From NCBI GenBank assembly GCA_964420605.1, contig CAYQUC010000008.1, forward strand, positions 7,550 to 71,549: 64,000 bases of DNA. Reading direction: 5' to 3'. This document shows, piece by piece, positions 1 through 9,980 of this stretch (positions within the stretch are counted from its first letter, which is position 1; every line of letters begins with the position of its first letter). The notes below the pieces were generated by a model. That model saw nothing but the letters and a program-made list of their open reading frames with translations, did not search any database and was not told the DNA's origin. The translations under genes were made by a program, and so were the position numbers. This DNA is from CAYQUC01 sp964420605. Lineage in GTDB: Bacteria; Pseudomonadota; Gammaproteobacteria; UBA6429; Thiohalophilaceae.

Positions 1-1989
1 ATACCAACATTAAAAGATTTGTTTGTACAGCAAGCACCGAGTGCTTTAGCGCCTAATTTTATTTATTCTTCAAATAATGAAAAAGATAAAAAGGATAAGC
101 ATGAAAAATCAGGCCAAGAAAAATCTAACCATGACAGCGAAGATACGCAACAAACAACTCAATACACCATCGTTGCACAACAAGCTGTACATTACACGGG
201 TTTGACCAATGCTCAAAATGTACAACTGGCTACTAAAATTTGGGGCTATGGTGAACAAGGTGAAGACCATACAAATATTAAAGTAACTTGGCCGGGTAAA
301 ACATTTGAAGTTAAAAGCAATAACCAAACCAAAGTAAAATGGATTAACGACTTAAGGGATGCTAAAGGTAATCCATTATCACCTTTATTACCAATCGATA
401 ACTCCTTGCATTGGTGTTATTCATTAAAAGATAAAAAGCGAAACATCGCAACCGACGGTGCGCCATTGGTAGCACATTTACACGGCGGTCACAGTAGTCC
501 GCAGGCCGATGGCAACCCAGAATATTTTGAAGGTCTCACCGCCAATAGCCGTGGCCCACGCTTTGTGAGTAATGAATACCAATATGATAATAGCCAACGC
601 GCGGGTGCATTATGGTATCACGATCATGCACTTGGTATTACACGCTTAAATGTCTACTCGGGCCTGGCCGGTTTTTATATCATTCGCGATCAACATGACA
701 CCGGTAAACATAATAATCCTCTGGGTTTACCTGCTAAGCAATACGAACTTGCATACTTGGTTCAAGATCGCATGTTTAAAGAAAATGGCGATTTATTCTT
801 TCCGGCTTTTCCGGGTGATCCTGAATTTTCAGGATTTATTGACAATCCTAAAGTACAAGGGCCATCAATATTAGCTGAATTTTTTGGTGATCATATTGTA
901 GTGAATGGTAAATTGTGGCCTAAAGCAAGTGTCGAACCACGCCATTATCGAATTCGGTTACTCAATGGCAGTGATAGTCGATTTATGCGATTACAGTTAC
1001 GCAGTGTTACAGCTGATGCAAATGATTTAAACAATGCAAGCCAACCGTTAGGCTTTACCGTAATCGGAAGTGACCAAGGTTTATTGGAGCAATCAACTAC
1101 TGTCACTTCATTGGATTTTATGCCGGGTGAACGCTTGGACATTGTATTCGATTTTTCAACTGTGCCCGCAAACTCACGTGTCATTATTGAAAATATTTTA
1201 GGTGACGCACCTTTTACCGGTGTCACTCGAGAAATAGGTACCAATACACAGGCAGGTTCATTAACTGATCGTATTATGGCGTTTGATGTTAACCTTGCTT
1301 TAAACTCATCAGCACAAGACTATTCCGATAGTGATAAAGAAGAGCATGACAATAAACACGGTGCTTCTGACATTATTCTAGACCTATTTAATAAACAGAC
1401 ATTAGATTCAAAATTAAACAAGCTCTATCCCGCTATACCAAGCCAAATTAATCGATATCGAAAACTTGGGTTATTTGAAGGCAGTGATGATCTTGGACGA
1501 TTAATGCCAATGCTTGGTACTGCAGAACCAGTAACCGATGTTAATAGTGTGCAAGTTCAGGGTGCAATGCCGTGGGGAAATGCAGTGACTGAAAACCCCA
1601 ATCTTGGCGATACGGAAATTTGGGAATTTTATAATGTAACAAGTGATGTCCATCCTATTCATGTTCATTTAGTTCATTTTGAAATTATTAGCCGAGATAA
1701 ATTCACTTCAACAAATACAGCGCAAGCGATAACTCAACACGATGGCAAACAAGGAATAGGGGCAAAGATTGAAAATATAAATATTGTCACTGATCCTAAT
1801 AATCCAGCAAATCCGGTATTAGCAAGTGAGAAAGGTCCAAAAGACATGGTGATGTGTTATCCCGGTGAGGTAACGCGTATTAAAATGGTATTTGATCGCC
1901 CTGGACGTTATGTATGGCATTGCCATATTTTGTCGCATGAAGATCATGAAATGATGCGTCCAATACACGTTGGTCCAGGTCCATTTTAA
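1..1989 (+). CDS. Multicopper oxidase, CotA/bilirubin-oxidase-like, 5' end outside window
   Basis: The frame is open to base 1, so the true start and any signal peptide lie upstream. It oxidises a substrate (phenolic, bilirubin-like or metal) with reduction of O2 to water. Counting from the TTG at base 19, copper-ligand motifs are HLHGGH (about residues 153-158), WYHDHA (199-204), HPIHVH (about 550) and WHCHILSHEDHEMM near the C-terminus. The last closely resembles the CotA motif and supplies the T1 Cys, His and axial Met. All four copper-binding motifs are present, so the enzyme looks intact. A Lys/Asp/Glu-rich, low-complexity stretch lies at about residues 20-45. A terminator-like hairpin follows the stop. 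The family is secure. The substrate cannot be told from sequence; copper, manganese or phenolics are all possible. Confidence 0.9.
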   Translation: MPTLKDLFVQQAPSALAPNFIYSSNNEKDKKDKHEKSGQEKSNHDSEDTQQTTQYTIVAQQAVHYTGLTNAQNVQLATKIWGYGEQGEDHTNIKVTWPGKTFEVKSNNQTKVKWINDLRDAKGNPLSPLLPIDNSLHWCYSLKDKKRNIATDGAPLVAHLHGGHSSPQADGNPEYFEGLTANSRGPRFVSNEYQYDNSQRAGALWYHDHALGITRLNVYSGLAGFYIIRDQHDTGKHNNPLGLPAKQYELAYLVQDRMFKENGDLFFPAFPGDPEFSGFIDNPKVQGPSILAEFFGDHIVVNGKLWPKASVEPRHYRIRLLNGSDSRFMRLQLRSVTADANDLNNASQPLGFTVIGSDQGLLEQSTTVTSLDFMPGERLDIVFDFSTVPANSRVIIENILGDAPFTGVTREIGTNTQAGSLTDRIMAFDVNLALNSSAQDYSDSDKEEHDNKHGASDIILDLFNKQTLDSKLNKLYPAIPSQINRYRKLGLFEGSDDLGRLMPMLGTAEPVTDVNSVQVQGAMPWGNAVTENPNLGDTEIWEFYNVTSDVHPIHVHLVHFEIISRDKFTSTNTAQAITQHDGKQGIGAKIENINIVTDPNNPANPVLASEKGPKDMVMCYPGEVTRIKMVFDRPGRYVWHCHILSHEDHEMMRPIHVGPGPF

Positions 1990-2007
1990 CCTCGTAGTTT
2001 TTAAACT

Positions 2008-2044
2008 TGTCAGCTCGTCTAACATTAACCGAGCTGACATTTTA
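2008..2044 (+). terminator. Rho-independent terminator after the multicopper oxidase
   Basis: A 10-bp perfect stem (TGTCAGCTCG / CGAGCTGACA) with a 12-nt loop is followed by TTTTAT. It lies between two convergent genes, and the T-run favours the plus-strand gene. Confidence 0.75.
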
Positions 2045-2060
2045 TGATTAATAGAAAAAA

Positions 2061-3224
2061 TTAATTTTTTATACTAGCATTCTTAAATAAATTTTCAAAA
2101 CTAAGTTCAACAATAGTGACATCATCATTTTGTGCTCTATCGTCTGTAAAGTTATTAACATCAAGCAAAATTTGATCGATTGTTTTAGCCTGCGATTTTA
2201 TTAAAACCGCTTTCAATCTCTCATCACCGTACATTTCATCATTTTCATTAAATGCTTCTAATATACCATCGGTGCAACAGTACATTTTCATGTCAGTATT
2301 GACAGAATAGGTAGTCACATTTGAATTAAACTTAGCATCGGACCAAACACCTAATGGCATATGTTCTGATTTAACTGTAATTAGTTCAGTCGATTTTTTA
2401 TCAACAATATAAGATTCTGGCAATCCACCAGACCATAAACTTACAGTCTTTGTATTAGGACATACTTGCACAATAAGCGCTGCAAAAAATATTTCTACCG
2501 GTAAAATTTTATACAATTTACTATTAACTTCTCGAACAACTTTATCAATTGGAAAGTCTTTTTCTATTAAACGAAAAAAAATTTCCATAACCGGAATAGA
2601 ACCAATTGCAGCAGGTAAACCATGACCAGTGAAGTCACCAACTAATACGTATAAACAACCAGAAGTGCTTCGCTTACTCAAAAATAAATCACCATTAAAT
2701 GCCGATACCGGTGAGGTATAAAACTCAACATAATCTGGATCTACATCACACATTTCTTGTCCCCATTCAAAAAAACGTGCTACTAATTTATACTCCTGTT
2801 TAACATTATCATTAAACTCCATTAATGCTTTATTTTTAATTTCAAGTTCATTGTTTAAATTTATAATACGTTCATGAACTTTTATTTTAGAATATAACAA
2901 ATCTTTATCAAATGGTTTACTGATGAAATCATCCCCGCCAGAATCCAATGCGTCTATGATTTCTATATTTTCTTTTAGTGCGGTTAAAAAAATAATGGGG
3001 ATATACGATGGGCCTGATAACGCTTTGATAATTTTTGCAGACTCCCTACCATCCATGTTTGGCATAACAATATCCATTAATATCATATCAGGAGTTTCAT
3101 TTTTAAATTTTAGAATAGCATCATTACCATCGTATGCCTCAATTACGGTATAGTTCCACTTGTGAAGAAAAGACCGCAGTAGTTTAATATTAACTTCAGT
3201 ATCGTCGACAATAAGAATTTTCAT
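2061..3224 (-). CDS. Response regulator with SpoIIE/RsbU-type PP2C phosphatase output
   Basis: An N-terminal receiver domain covers about residues 1-120: acidic pair D7-D8, phospho-acceptor D51 in the LMDIVMPN motif, and conserved Lys in SKPFD near 103. A helical linker (about 120-165) leads to a SpoIIE-type Ser/Thr phosphatase domain with the motifs GDFTGHGLPAA and TDGILEAFN. Such proteins dephosphorylate anti-sigma-factor antagonists in partner-switching pathways when the receiver is phosphorylated. No anti-sigma factor, STAS protein or histidine kinase lies beside it, so its partners must be elsewhere. It is a single gene, convergent with the multicopper oxidase. The family assignment is firm and the pathway is inferred. 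Confidence 0.9.
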   Translation of the reverse strand: MKILIVDDTEVNIKLLRSFLHKWNYTVIEAYDGNDAILKFKNETPDMILMDIVMPNMDGRESAKIIKALSGPSYIPIIFLTALKENIEIIDALDSGGDDFISKPFDKDLLYSKIKVHERIINLNNELEIKNKALMEFNDNVKQEYKLVARFFEWGQEMCDVDPDYVEFYTSPVSAFNGDLFLSKRSTSGCLYVLVGDFTGHGLPAAIGSIPVMEIFFRLIEKDFPIDKVVREVNSKLYKILPVEIFFAALIVQVCPNTKTVSLWSGGLPESYIVDKKSTELITVKSEHMPLGVWSDAKFNSNVTTYSVNTDMKMYCCTDGILEAFNENDEMYGDERLKAVLIKSQAKTIDQILLDVNNFTDDRAQNDDVTIVELSFENLFKNASIKN

Positions 3225-3425
3225 AATTTACTATTTTCTCAAATACAAATTTACACTACTCAAAAGTTAATTCACCGTTAACAGTTTCTAAAAATACATC
3301 AATGTTTACGGCATTTGTAAAGTAACATTATAAATTTACTTGTTTATTGTATTGATTAAAACACTCTAACGCACCAATGCCACCACTGTATCGACACGTT
3401 AATGACCTTACTTTAGAATATTTTG

Positions 3426-3440
3426 TGTGAATTTGTCACA
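3426..3440. promoter_or_regulatory. Palindrome TGTGA-N5-TCACA, possible Crp-type site
   Basis: The 15-bp inverted repeat lies 74 bp before the HDOD gene start, in the divergent gap with the REC-SpoIIE gene. It resembles a Crp half-site pair but has a 5-nt rather than the canonical 6-nt spacer. A similar TGTGA-N5-TCAC element occurs at 49730. Confidence 0.3.
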
Positions 3441-3513
3441 GACTAATAGTAAATAATACTAGTGTAAATTTCATTTGTTTAAGTATAATGAATAGTTTTA
3501 TTCGGAAATAAAA

Positions 3514-4386
3514 ATGATATTTAATAGTGCTTTACAAAATTTAATCGAAGATAATATAGAATTATTTTCTTTGCCGGAAATAGTCATCAGCTTAAATACG
3601 TTGCTTAATGATCCGAATTCCACTAACGAACAAATTTCAGATTTAATTTTACAAGACGCTCCATTAACAATCCGCTTATTAAAAATTGTTAACAGCCCCT
3701 ATTATAATTTTTCTTCGCCGATTGAGACCATTACTCAGGCCATAAATATATTGGGTACGAAAGAATTAAGTAATTTCGTCATAACTACAAAACTAATAAA
3801 TAAGTTTAATTACTTACCCATGCAATTAATTTCAATAACCGAATTTTGGCGGCACAACCTTGCTTGCGCAATTGCAGCTAAAGTAATTTCCAAAGAACTG
3901 TCAATTTCAAATTCAGAACAATTGTATATTGCGGGACTCATACACGACATTGGTAAACTTGTACTATACATATCACAACCTGCGCTATGCGAATCTTTAA
4001 TTAAAAAAATGAAATCTCGCGGACTTGCCGTTAATCAGCTGGAAGACAAAATATTCGGCTACAATCACTCTGACGTGGGTGCCACGTTATTAGCAAAGTG
4101 GGGATTATCTAAATTAGTAATACAAACAACACAACTGCATCACGAACCAGAACAGAGTAGTGACTACCCAATTGAAGTTGCATTAATTCATCTTTCTAAT
4201 GGTATTGCCAATTTAATAGAAAAGCCGCTATCGGTAGATGATGCTCTGCCCATAAACCAAGCTGTTTGGAAAATACTCGACATCAATAGTAATCAGTTCG
4301 TTCATTTAACCAATGAGTCTGAACTAAAATACTCGCAGGTAGCGAGCATGTTAATTGAGCAACAAGCACCTGCAGAATATGCTTAG
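3514..4386 (+). CDS. HDOD domain protein
   Basis: A single HDOD domain fills most of the 290 residues. Recognisable are the hydrophobic core around PEIVISLNTLL, the NSPYYNFSSPIETITQAINILG segment (shown here as positions of about 70-93), and an HD-like motif LIHDIGKLVLY near 145. HDOD proteins are usually regulatory and lack the full set of metal ligands of true HD phosphohydrolases. They are often linked to second-messenger or stress signalling. The gene stands alone, divergent from the REC-SpoIIE gene and convergent with parA, in the place where parB would be expected. Its specific role is unknown. Confidence 0.85.
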   Translation: MIFNSALQNLIEDNIELFSLPEIVISLNTLLNDPNSTNEQISDLILQDAPLTIRLLKIVNSPYYNFSSPIETITQAINILGTKELSNFVITTKLINKFNYLPMQLISITEFWRHNLACAIAAKVISKELSISNSEQLYIAGLIHDIGKLVLYISQPALCESLIKKMKSRGLAVNQLEDKIFGYNHSDVGATLLAKWGLSKLVIQTTQLHHEPEQSSDYPIEVALIHLSNGIANLIEKPLSVDDALPINQAVWKILDINSNQFVHLTNESELKYSQVASMLIEQQAPAEYA

Positions 4387-4416
4387 TGATAATAACATTA
4401 TTTTGAAATACCAAAT

Positions 4417-5199
4417 CTAAGCGGTTGCTGCTAAAGATTCTTCTTTTCGCAAAATTTCACCTGCTAGTGCTAAATAGGCTAATGAACCACGTGAGGTTTT
4501 ATCGTAATGCATAATCGGCAAACCATGACTCGGTGCTTCAGCGAGACGTACATTACGGGGGATAATTGTGCGGTATACTTGATCGGGAAAATGCACTAAT
4601 AATTGTCCCGAAACATCGTTTGCTAAATTGTTTCGTGGATCAAACATGGTGCGTAACATGCCTTCAACTTTAAGTTTGGGGTTTACTGTTCTGCGGATAC
4701 CGTCAATGGTATCTAATAACGCCGATAAACCTTCTAAAGCATAATATTCACATTGCATTGGTATCATTACCGATTCAGCAGCAACTAAGGCATTTAGCGT
4801 TAACATATTTAATGCAGGAGGACAGTCAATTAATATGTAGTCATAAGCAAGTCTAATTTCAGATAAGGCTTTACGAAGCGCTTGCTCATTATTCTCACCG
4901 GCTTTTAATTCAACTTCTGCTGCAATTAAATCACCGTTAGCGGGTAATAAATCATAACCAACTTCGTCGAGTTGTTGAATTAGCTCAAAGGCTTGAACTG
5001 TTCCTAATAAAACATCACCCGTGGTAAATTCAATATCATTCTTATTGACACCGCTACCCATGGTGGCATTGCCTTGTGGGTCCATGTCAATCAACAATAC
5101 TTTACGTTTTGTCGCTGACAATGATGCCGCTAAATTAATACAGGTTGTTGTTTTACCAACGCCACCTTTTTGATTTGTTATTGCTATAATCCTACCCAT
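4417..5199 (-). CDS. parA: ParA/Soj chromosome-partitioning ATPase
   Basis: It carries the deviant Walker A motif KGGVGKTT near the N-terminus, the LLIDMDPQGNAT signature with the switch Asp, and the YDYILIDCPPALNML Walker B region. At 260 residues it is the normal length for chromosomal ParA, the ATPase that, with ParB and parS, segregates origins. It follows rsmG on the same strand, as in most gammaproteobacteria. The usual downstream partner parB is absent: the next gene is an HDOD protein on the opposite strand. parB must be elsewhere or lost. Identification is secure. Confidence 0.95.
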   Translation of the reverse strand: MGRIIAITNQKGGVGKTTTCINLAASLSATKRKVLLIDMDPQGNATMGSGVNKNDIEFTTGDVLLGTVQAFELIQQLDEVGYDLLPANGDLIAAEVELKAGENNEQALRKALSEIRLAYDYILIDCPPALNMLTLNALVAAESVMIPMQCEYYALEGLSALLDTIDGIRRTVNPKLKVEGMLRTMFDPRNNLANDVSGQLLVHFPDQVYRTIIPRNVRLAEAPSHGLPIMHYDKTSRGSLAYLALAGEILRKEESLAATA

Positions 5200-5264
5200 G
5201 GCGCTCCCCCGAGCTTGTAACTACAAAATAATATTGTGATACTTTACACTAAATTCTTTTAAAT

Positions 5265-5891
5265 TTATTTTGAGGTCATGGTGATGAGGTGTCGTTGACC
5301 TTCCACATTAGGCACATTCAGAGTTAATGATTTTATCGTGTACTCTGGTTCTAATTCCGTTATTTCTTCGAGTGGAATTATGCCCTTCATGGCAAGATAC
5401 TCCGTCTTAATCGTTGCTAAATGACAGGTACTCTTGATAAATGCTTGTAAGTTAGTATAGGCTCTACTGACTATTTGATCAAAATTTGTTTCATATTCGA
5501 ATGATTCTGCTCGAACATGCTCAACCGCCACATTATTGAGCTTAAGCTCAGTCACGGCCTGTTTTAAAAAACGTGTTTTTTTGCTATTGCTGTCAATCAA
5601 TACAAATTGCTTATCAGGCATGCATACCGCCAGTACAATTCCGGGTAAGCCGCCACCAGAACCTACATCTAGCACTGTCTTGCCTTTAATATACGGTAAA
5701 ATCGCCAAACTATCCAGTAAGTGAACACTAACCATGGTTTTTTTGTGGCGTACAGCAGTTAGATTGTAAATTTTATTCCATTTGTGCAATAACGTCACAT
5801 ATTGAATTAATAACGTTTGAGTCTCACTGTCAACGTTCAAATTGAGAGTGGTTATACCCTTTTCGAGTACTTTGAGTAATTCTTGGGACAT
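5265..5891 (-). CDS. rsmG: 16S rRNA (guanine527-N7)-methyltransferase RsmG
   Basis: This 208-residue SAM-dependent methyltransferase modifies G527 of 16S rRNA. The SAM-binding motif VLDVGSGGGLPGI is seen near residue 70, and KIYNLTAVR upstream of it is typical of the family. The gene lies between mnmG (with a DUF302 gene inserted) and parA, the conserved gidA-gidB-soj order. Start ATG at 5891 gives the family's usual N-terminus. Confidence 0.96.
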   Translation of the reverse strand: MSQELLKVLEKGITTLNLNVDSETQTLLIQYVTLLHKWNKIYNLTAVRHKKTMVSVHLLDSLAILPYIKGKTVLDVGSGGGLPGIVLAVCMPDKQFVLIDSNSKKTRFLKQAVTELKLNNVAVEHVRAESFEYETNFDQIVSRAYTNLQAFIKSTCHLATIKTEYLAMKGIIPLEEITELEPEYTIKSLTLNVPNVEGQRHLITMTSK

Positions 5892-5958
5892 TGGGTTAAC
5901 TCGCGAATTTTATCAGCACGTTAGTGCATATTGGGTAAATAATGTTGTCATTAATTAA

Positions 5959-5993
5959 GCTCGTACTAGCCATCAAAAATGGATAATACGAGC
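5959..5993 (-). terminator. Hairpin terminator after the DUF302 gene
   Basis: Outer stem GCTCGTA/TACGAGC and inner stem CCAT/ATGG form a two-part hairpin. On the minus strand it is followed by TTAATTAAT, a weak U-tract. It separates the DUF302 gene from rsmG. Confidence 0.6.
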
Positions 5994-6013
5994 CTAAACA
6001 AGTAAGTAAATAC

Positions 6014-6505
6014 TTACTTCGTTGCTATGCCCGTTAATTTTTTAAGTGCGCCAGACATTTTTGCAACAATTTTACTTCTATCGTTAACACCGTGCCGCTT
6101 CGCAATATAAGCTGGATCATTATAAGACAACCATACTTGGCCTTTTGCATCTTCCCAAGCAAGTGCCTTTAAGGGTAAATCAATTCCGGCGGTTTGTTTG
6201 CTAGTAAAAAAGTGTGAACCGAGTTTTGGATTACCAAAAATCAATAGTTCAGTTTTACGCAATGTGATGCCTACTTTCCGAGCACCAGCATCATGACTCC
6301 AGCGCGTTACAATGGTGATGTTTTTCTTTTTTAAGATCGCTTCAAGTTTGTCTAGTGTTACTTTAACACTGTTGGCGCTTTTGATTGTAATCATACCGGC
6401 AACATGTGCTGCTGGCTCATTGTGGTGTCCACCAGCATCTGCTGAGACCACGGTGCTAATGCTGAATGTCGTCAGTGCCAAAACTGCGATTAAAAAGTGC
6501 TTCAT
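6014..6505 (-). CDS. Secreted DUF302 protein
   Basis: The 163-residue protein has a Sec signal peptide (about residues 1-22, ending near VSADA) and one DUF302 domain. It shows the family's hallmark order: KLEAILKKKNITIVTRWSHD, then TELLIFGNPKLGS, then a segment describing LPLKALAWED. DUF302 proteins are small periplasmic proteins of unknown function, often found near metal or redox genes. It is inserted between mnmG and rsmG with its own terminator, so it is probably transcribed separately. The mature N-terminus carries a His-rich stretch (GGHHNEPAAH), which might bind metal; that is inference. Confidence 0.85.
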   Translation of the reverse strand: MKHFLIAVLALTTFSISTVVSADAGGHHNEPAAHVAGMITIKSANSVKVTLDKLEAILKKKNITIVTRWSHDAGARKVGITLRKTELLIFGNPKLGSHFFTSKQTAGIDLPLKALAWEDAKGQVWLSYNDPAYIAKRHGVNDRSKIVAKMSGALKKLTGIATK

Positions 6506-6631
6506 AAAATCTCCAAATTTATTTTTAATATTAATATCGTTATTCCAAATTGCTACATACGATTAACACCATTAATGCAGCATTAAATTGACTTTGTATT
6601 TACTCATTATATCATTGTTGTTATAGATTGT

Positions 6632-8536
6632 TTAGGCACGCTTTCGTTCCTTATTTTTTGTGGATTTTTTTAAATACACTAATAAGATGGCGATTGCAGC
6701 AGGTGTCATTCCTGATATTCGTGATGCCTGACCAATTGAACTGGGTTGAATTCGGTTAAGTTTTTCGCAAATTTCCGACGACAAACCATTTACCTCGGCA
6801 TAGTCCATTTTTTGCGGTAATGCGGTGTCTTCGTTACGACGTTGTTTATCAATTTCTTTTTGCTGACGCTCGATATAACCCGAGTACTTAACCTGAATTT
6901 CAATTTGCTCGATAACCGCTGCATCAGTTTCAGCTGCACCGGTTTTGATGTAGTTACTAAACTGTATCAATTGCTCATAGCGCACTTCAGGACGGCGTAA
7001 CAAGTCCAATAAATGACTTTCACGTTGCAGTTCTTTACCAATTGCGGCATTGGCTTCCCCCTTGGACAGATCTTCAGGGCGCACCCAAATTGAAGTTAAA
7101 CGTGCAGTTTCTGCAGCAACTTTTGCTCTTTTTGTGTCGAACTTCGCCCAACGTGTATCATCGACCAAACCCATGTTACGTCCAATTTCGGTTAATCTGA
7201 GATCCGCATTGTCTTCTCGAAGTGATAAACGGTATTCAGCCCGACTGGTAAACATGCGGTATGGCTCGAGTGTGCCACGTGTGATTAAATCGTCAACCAA
7301 TACCCCTAGATATGCTTGGTCGCGTCGCGGACACCAGGCATCACGCTCTTTGACTAACCGTGCCGCATTTAAACCAGCAAGTAATCCTTGTGCCACAGCT
7401 TCTTCATAACCTGTAGTGCCGTTTATTTGTCCCGCAAAAAAGAGTCCATCCATGTGCTTGGTTTCTAACGAGGGTTTTAAATCACGTGGATCAAAATAAT
7501 CATATTCAATAGCATAACCCGGTCGAGTAATATGCGCGTTTTCAAAACCTTTCATGCTACGTACTAAATCCAGTTGCACATCAAATGGCAAGCTGGTTGA
7601 AATGCCGTTGGGATAAATTTCGTTAGTTGTTAAACCTTCGGGTTCAATAAAAATTTGATGTGAATCTTTATCAGCAAAACGCGTCACCTTGTCTTCAATC
7701 GATGGACAGTAACGCGGACCAACACCATCGATGGCTCCGGTATACAGCGGCGATCGATCCATGCCGGCACGAATAATGTCATGGGTGTTTGCATTAGTAT
7801 GCGTGATATAACAAGGCACTTGCTGCGGATGATCTGCAACTTCTCCGATAAAGGAAAAAACCGGCGTTGGATCATCACCAGGTTGTGCCACCAAACCACT
7901 ATAATCAATGGTGTTTCCGTCGATACGTGGTGGTGTACCGGTTTTTAAGCGATCAACCGTAAATGGTAATTCACGAAGCCGTTTTGATAAAGCATTCGAT
8001 GGCGGATCACCAGCGCGTCCACCTTCAAAATTTTTAAGACCAATGTGTATCAGACCACCTAAGAACGTTCCAACTGTCAACACCACGGCGCGCGCTGAAA
8101 ACCGTAAGCCCATCTGTGTTACCACACCAGTCACCGCGCCATTATCAACAATTAAATCATCGACTGATTGTTGAAACAACGTTAAGTTTTCTGTATTTTC
8201 GAGCACCGTGCGTACTGCGTGTTTGTATAAAATCCGATCCGCCTGCGCACGTGTTGCTCGAACCGCCGGACCTTTACGTGAATTTAAAATTCGAAATTGG
8301 ATTCCCGCTTGATCTGCCGCACGTGCCATCAAGCCACCCAGTGCATCAATTTCTTTTACTAAATGTCCTTTGCCAATACCACCAATCGCAGGGTTACAGC
8401 TCATTTGACCTAGCGTCTCAATGTTATGGGTTAATAATAAAGTTGAGGCACCCGTACGCGCTGAAGCCAAGGCGGCTTCGGTACCAGCATGACCACCACC
8501 CACTATAATGACATCAAAATTTTGAGGAAATTGCAT
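6632..8536 (-). CDS. mnmG: tRNA uridine-34 carboxymethylaminomethyl-modifying enzyme MnmG
   Basis: This FAD-dependent partner of MnmE installs the cmnm5 group on wobble U34 of tRNA. The N-terminal dinucleotide-binding motif VGGGHAGTEAALASAR is clear, followed by NPAIGGIGKGHLVKEIDALGG and a full-length C-terminal helical domain. At 634 residues it is the normal size. mnmE, its partner, is about 9 kb away, separated by signalling and envelope genes. The C-terminus is Lys/Arg-rich (TKNKERKRA). Confidence 0.97.
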   Translation of the reverse strand: MQFPQNFDVIIVGGGHAGTEAALASARTGASTLLLTHNIETLGQMSCNPAIGGIGKGHLVKEIDALGGLMARAADQAGIQFRILNSRKGPAVRATRAQADRILYKHAVRTVLENTENLTLFQQSVDDLIVDNGAVTGVVTQMGLRFSARAVVLTVGTFLGGLIHIGLKNFEGGRAGDPPSNALSKRLRELPFTVDRLKTGTPPRIDGNTIDYSGLVAQPGDDPTPVFSFIGEVADHPQQVPCYITHTNANTHDIIRAGMDRSPLYTGAIDGVGPRYCPSIEDKVTRFADKDSHQIFIEPEGLTTNEIYPNGISTSLPFDVQLDLVRSMKGFENAHITRPGYAIEYDYFDPRDLKPSLETKHMDGLFFAGQINGTTGYEEAVAQGLLAGLNAARLVKERDAWCPRRDQAYLGVLVDDLITRGTLEPYRMFTSRAEYRLSLREDNADLRLTEIGRNMGLVDDTRWAKFDTKRAKVAAETARLTSIWVRPEDLSKGEANAAIGKELQRESHLLDLLRRPEVRYEQLIQFSNYIKTGAAETDAAVIEQIEIQVKYSGYIERQQKEIDKQRRNEDTALPQKMDYAEVNGLSSEICEKLNRIQPSSIGQASRISGMTPAAIAILLVYLKKSTKNKERKRA

Positions 8537-8742
8537 ATTCTACCAATTTAAATTTTCGTTCTAACCCATTATTTGTAAGGCTAAATAGCATTTAGAAAGC
8601 GTTATTATATCGTGTCGACAGTGTAAACGCGTATAAATGTACAAATATTAAGCATAAATTACAGAATTAGCTAAAATAATTAAATTTTTTGCTGATTTGC
8701 CGATAAAACTACACATGAATCAGCCTGATAATATGAATTAAC

Positions 8743-9972
8743 ATGATCGACGTTAAGACACTTTTAGCTATCAATGACTTTAATTCGCTCGGTGATGTTG
8801 CGTTAATTGACATTGCCTCCAATTCTGAAATTGTGTTGAGTAAAAAGGGCAAAACATTTAATGCTCAAGATACCGCAAGCACTAAATTATATTTACTCGA
8901 GGGTGAAATGGAGGTTCGCGGCATTGAAATTAGCGATAAAACCATTTTAGAAAATACCAAACGCGCGCAACAACCAGTGTTCCGTTTTCACTCACCCGGG
9001 CTAGATGCTACTTGCCTTAAAGACTGCGTGTTGTTATCGATCGTGACACAGACCGTCAATAAATACGTGGAAACGATTAAAGAATCAAGCGGGATGTACA
9101 TCGATACAATAAAGATCGATGCTCTAAAAAGCTCAGGCAATGATATAGTTCAAGAGATAACAGAACGCTTTAATAGCAAAGATTTTAATTTACCTAGCCT
9201 TCCAGAAATGGCATTACACGTAAATAAAGCATTAGAAGATGAATCGATCAATATGAACGTTTTATCGAGTACCTTACAATCTGATCCAGCTATCACGGCC
9301 AGAATTATTCAAGTATCCAATAGTCCATTATTTCGAACCGAGCAAACCATTGACAGCTTACAAACGGCCATTACCCGTATGGGTTTAGAAGCCGTTCGTT
9401 CTATTGTTGTCAGTGTGGTGTTACGCGATATGTTTCACCCTGAAACGGTATTAATAAAAAAAACCATGAGACGCTATTACGAGCACAGTATTCGCATTGG
9501 GGTAATCTGTTATGTGCTTGCAAAACGCTGCCCGAATTTTGACCCTGACCGAGCTTTTCTGGCCGGGTTATTACACGACATCGGTGTGATACCACTGCTG
9601 GTGATCGCCGATAAACACAAGGAATTATCAACCAGTGCCGGAAATCTTGATTCTGTTTTAAGTGATTTAAAAGGAACAGTCGGCAGTGTTTTATTACGTC
9701 AATGGGATTTTAATCTTTCGTATGCAATAACAGCAGAACAAGCATATACCTGGGATCGTGAATCATCTGACACTCCCGATTACTGTGATTTAGTGCAGGT
9801 CGCGTTATTACATTCCAATTTAGTTGGAGGAGAAAAAATAAACGGCCCTGCGCTAACCGAACTAGGCGCTTTTAAACGTATAAAACTCGGTGATACTGAT
9901 CCCGCTAAAGACATTCAAAAATTAACGGAGCTTAGTAATCGAATAAAAGAAATGATGCACAATCTAGGATAA
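8743..9972 (+). CDS. HDOD signalling protein with N-terminal cNMP-binding-like domain
   Basis: Residues about 15-110 resemble a divergent cyclic-nucleotide-binding fold (KGKTFNAQDTASTKLYLLEGEMEV), though a complete phosphate-binding cassette is not evident. The HDOD domain covers about 150-370, with the NSPLFRTEQTIDSLQTAITRMG core and the HD motif LAGLLHDIGVIPLL. The architecture suggests that ligand or protein binding at the N-terminus controls the HDOD module. A PilZ gene follows after 8 bp and the two are very likely co-transcribed, which ties this protein to c-di-GMP signalling. The N-terminal domain assignment is less certain than the HDOD. Confidence 0.8.
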   Translation: MIDVKTLLAINDFNSLGDVALIDIASNSEIVLSKKGKTFNAQDTASTKLYLLEGEMEVRGIEISDKTILENTKRAQQPVFRFHSPGLDATCLKDCVLLSIVTQTVNKYVETIKESSGMYIDTIKIDALKSSGNDIVQEITERFNSKDFNLPSLPEMALHVNKALEDESINMNVLSSTLQSDPAITARIIQVSNSPLFRTEQTIDSLQTAITRMGLEAVRSIVVSVVLRDMFHPETVLIKKTMRRYYEHSIRIGVICYVLAKRCPNFDPDRAFLAGLLHDIGVIPLLVIADKHKELSTSAGNLDSVLSDLKGTVGSVLLRQWDFNLSYAITAEQAYTWDRESSDTPDYCDLVQVALLHSNLVGGEKINGPALTELGAFKRIKLGDTDPAKDIQKLTELSNRIKEMMHNLG

Positions 9973-9980
9973 TTAACTTC

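Noticed and set aside
650..874. Second frame inside the multicopper oxidase
   Set aside because: A shadow of the real gene: the main frame carries all copper motifs.
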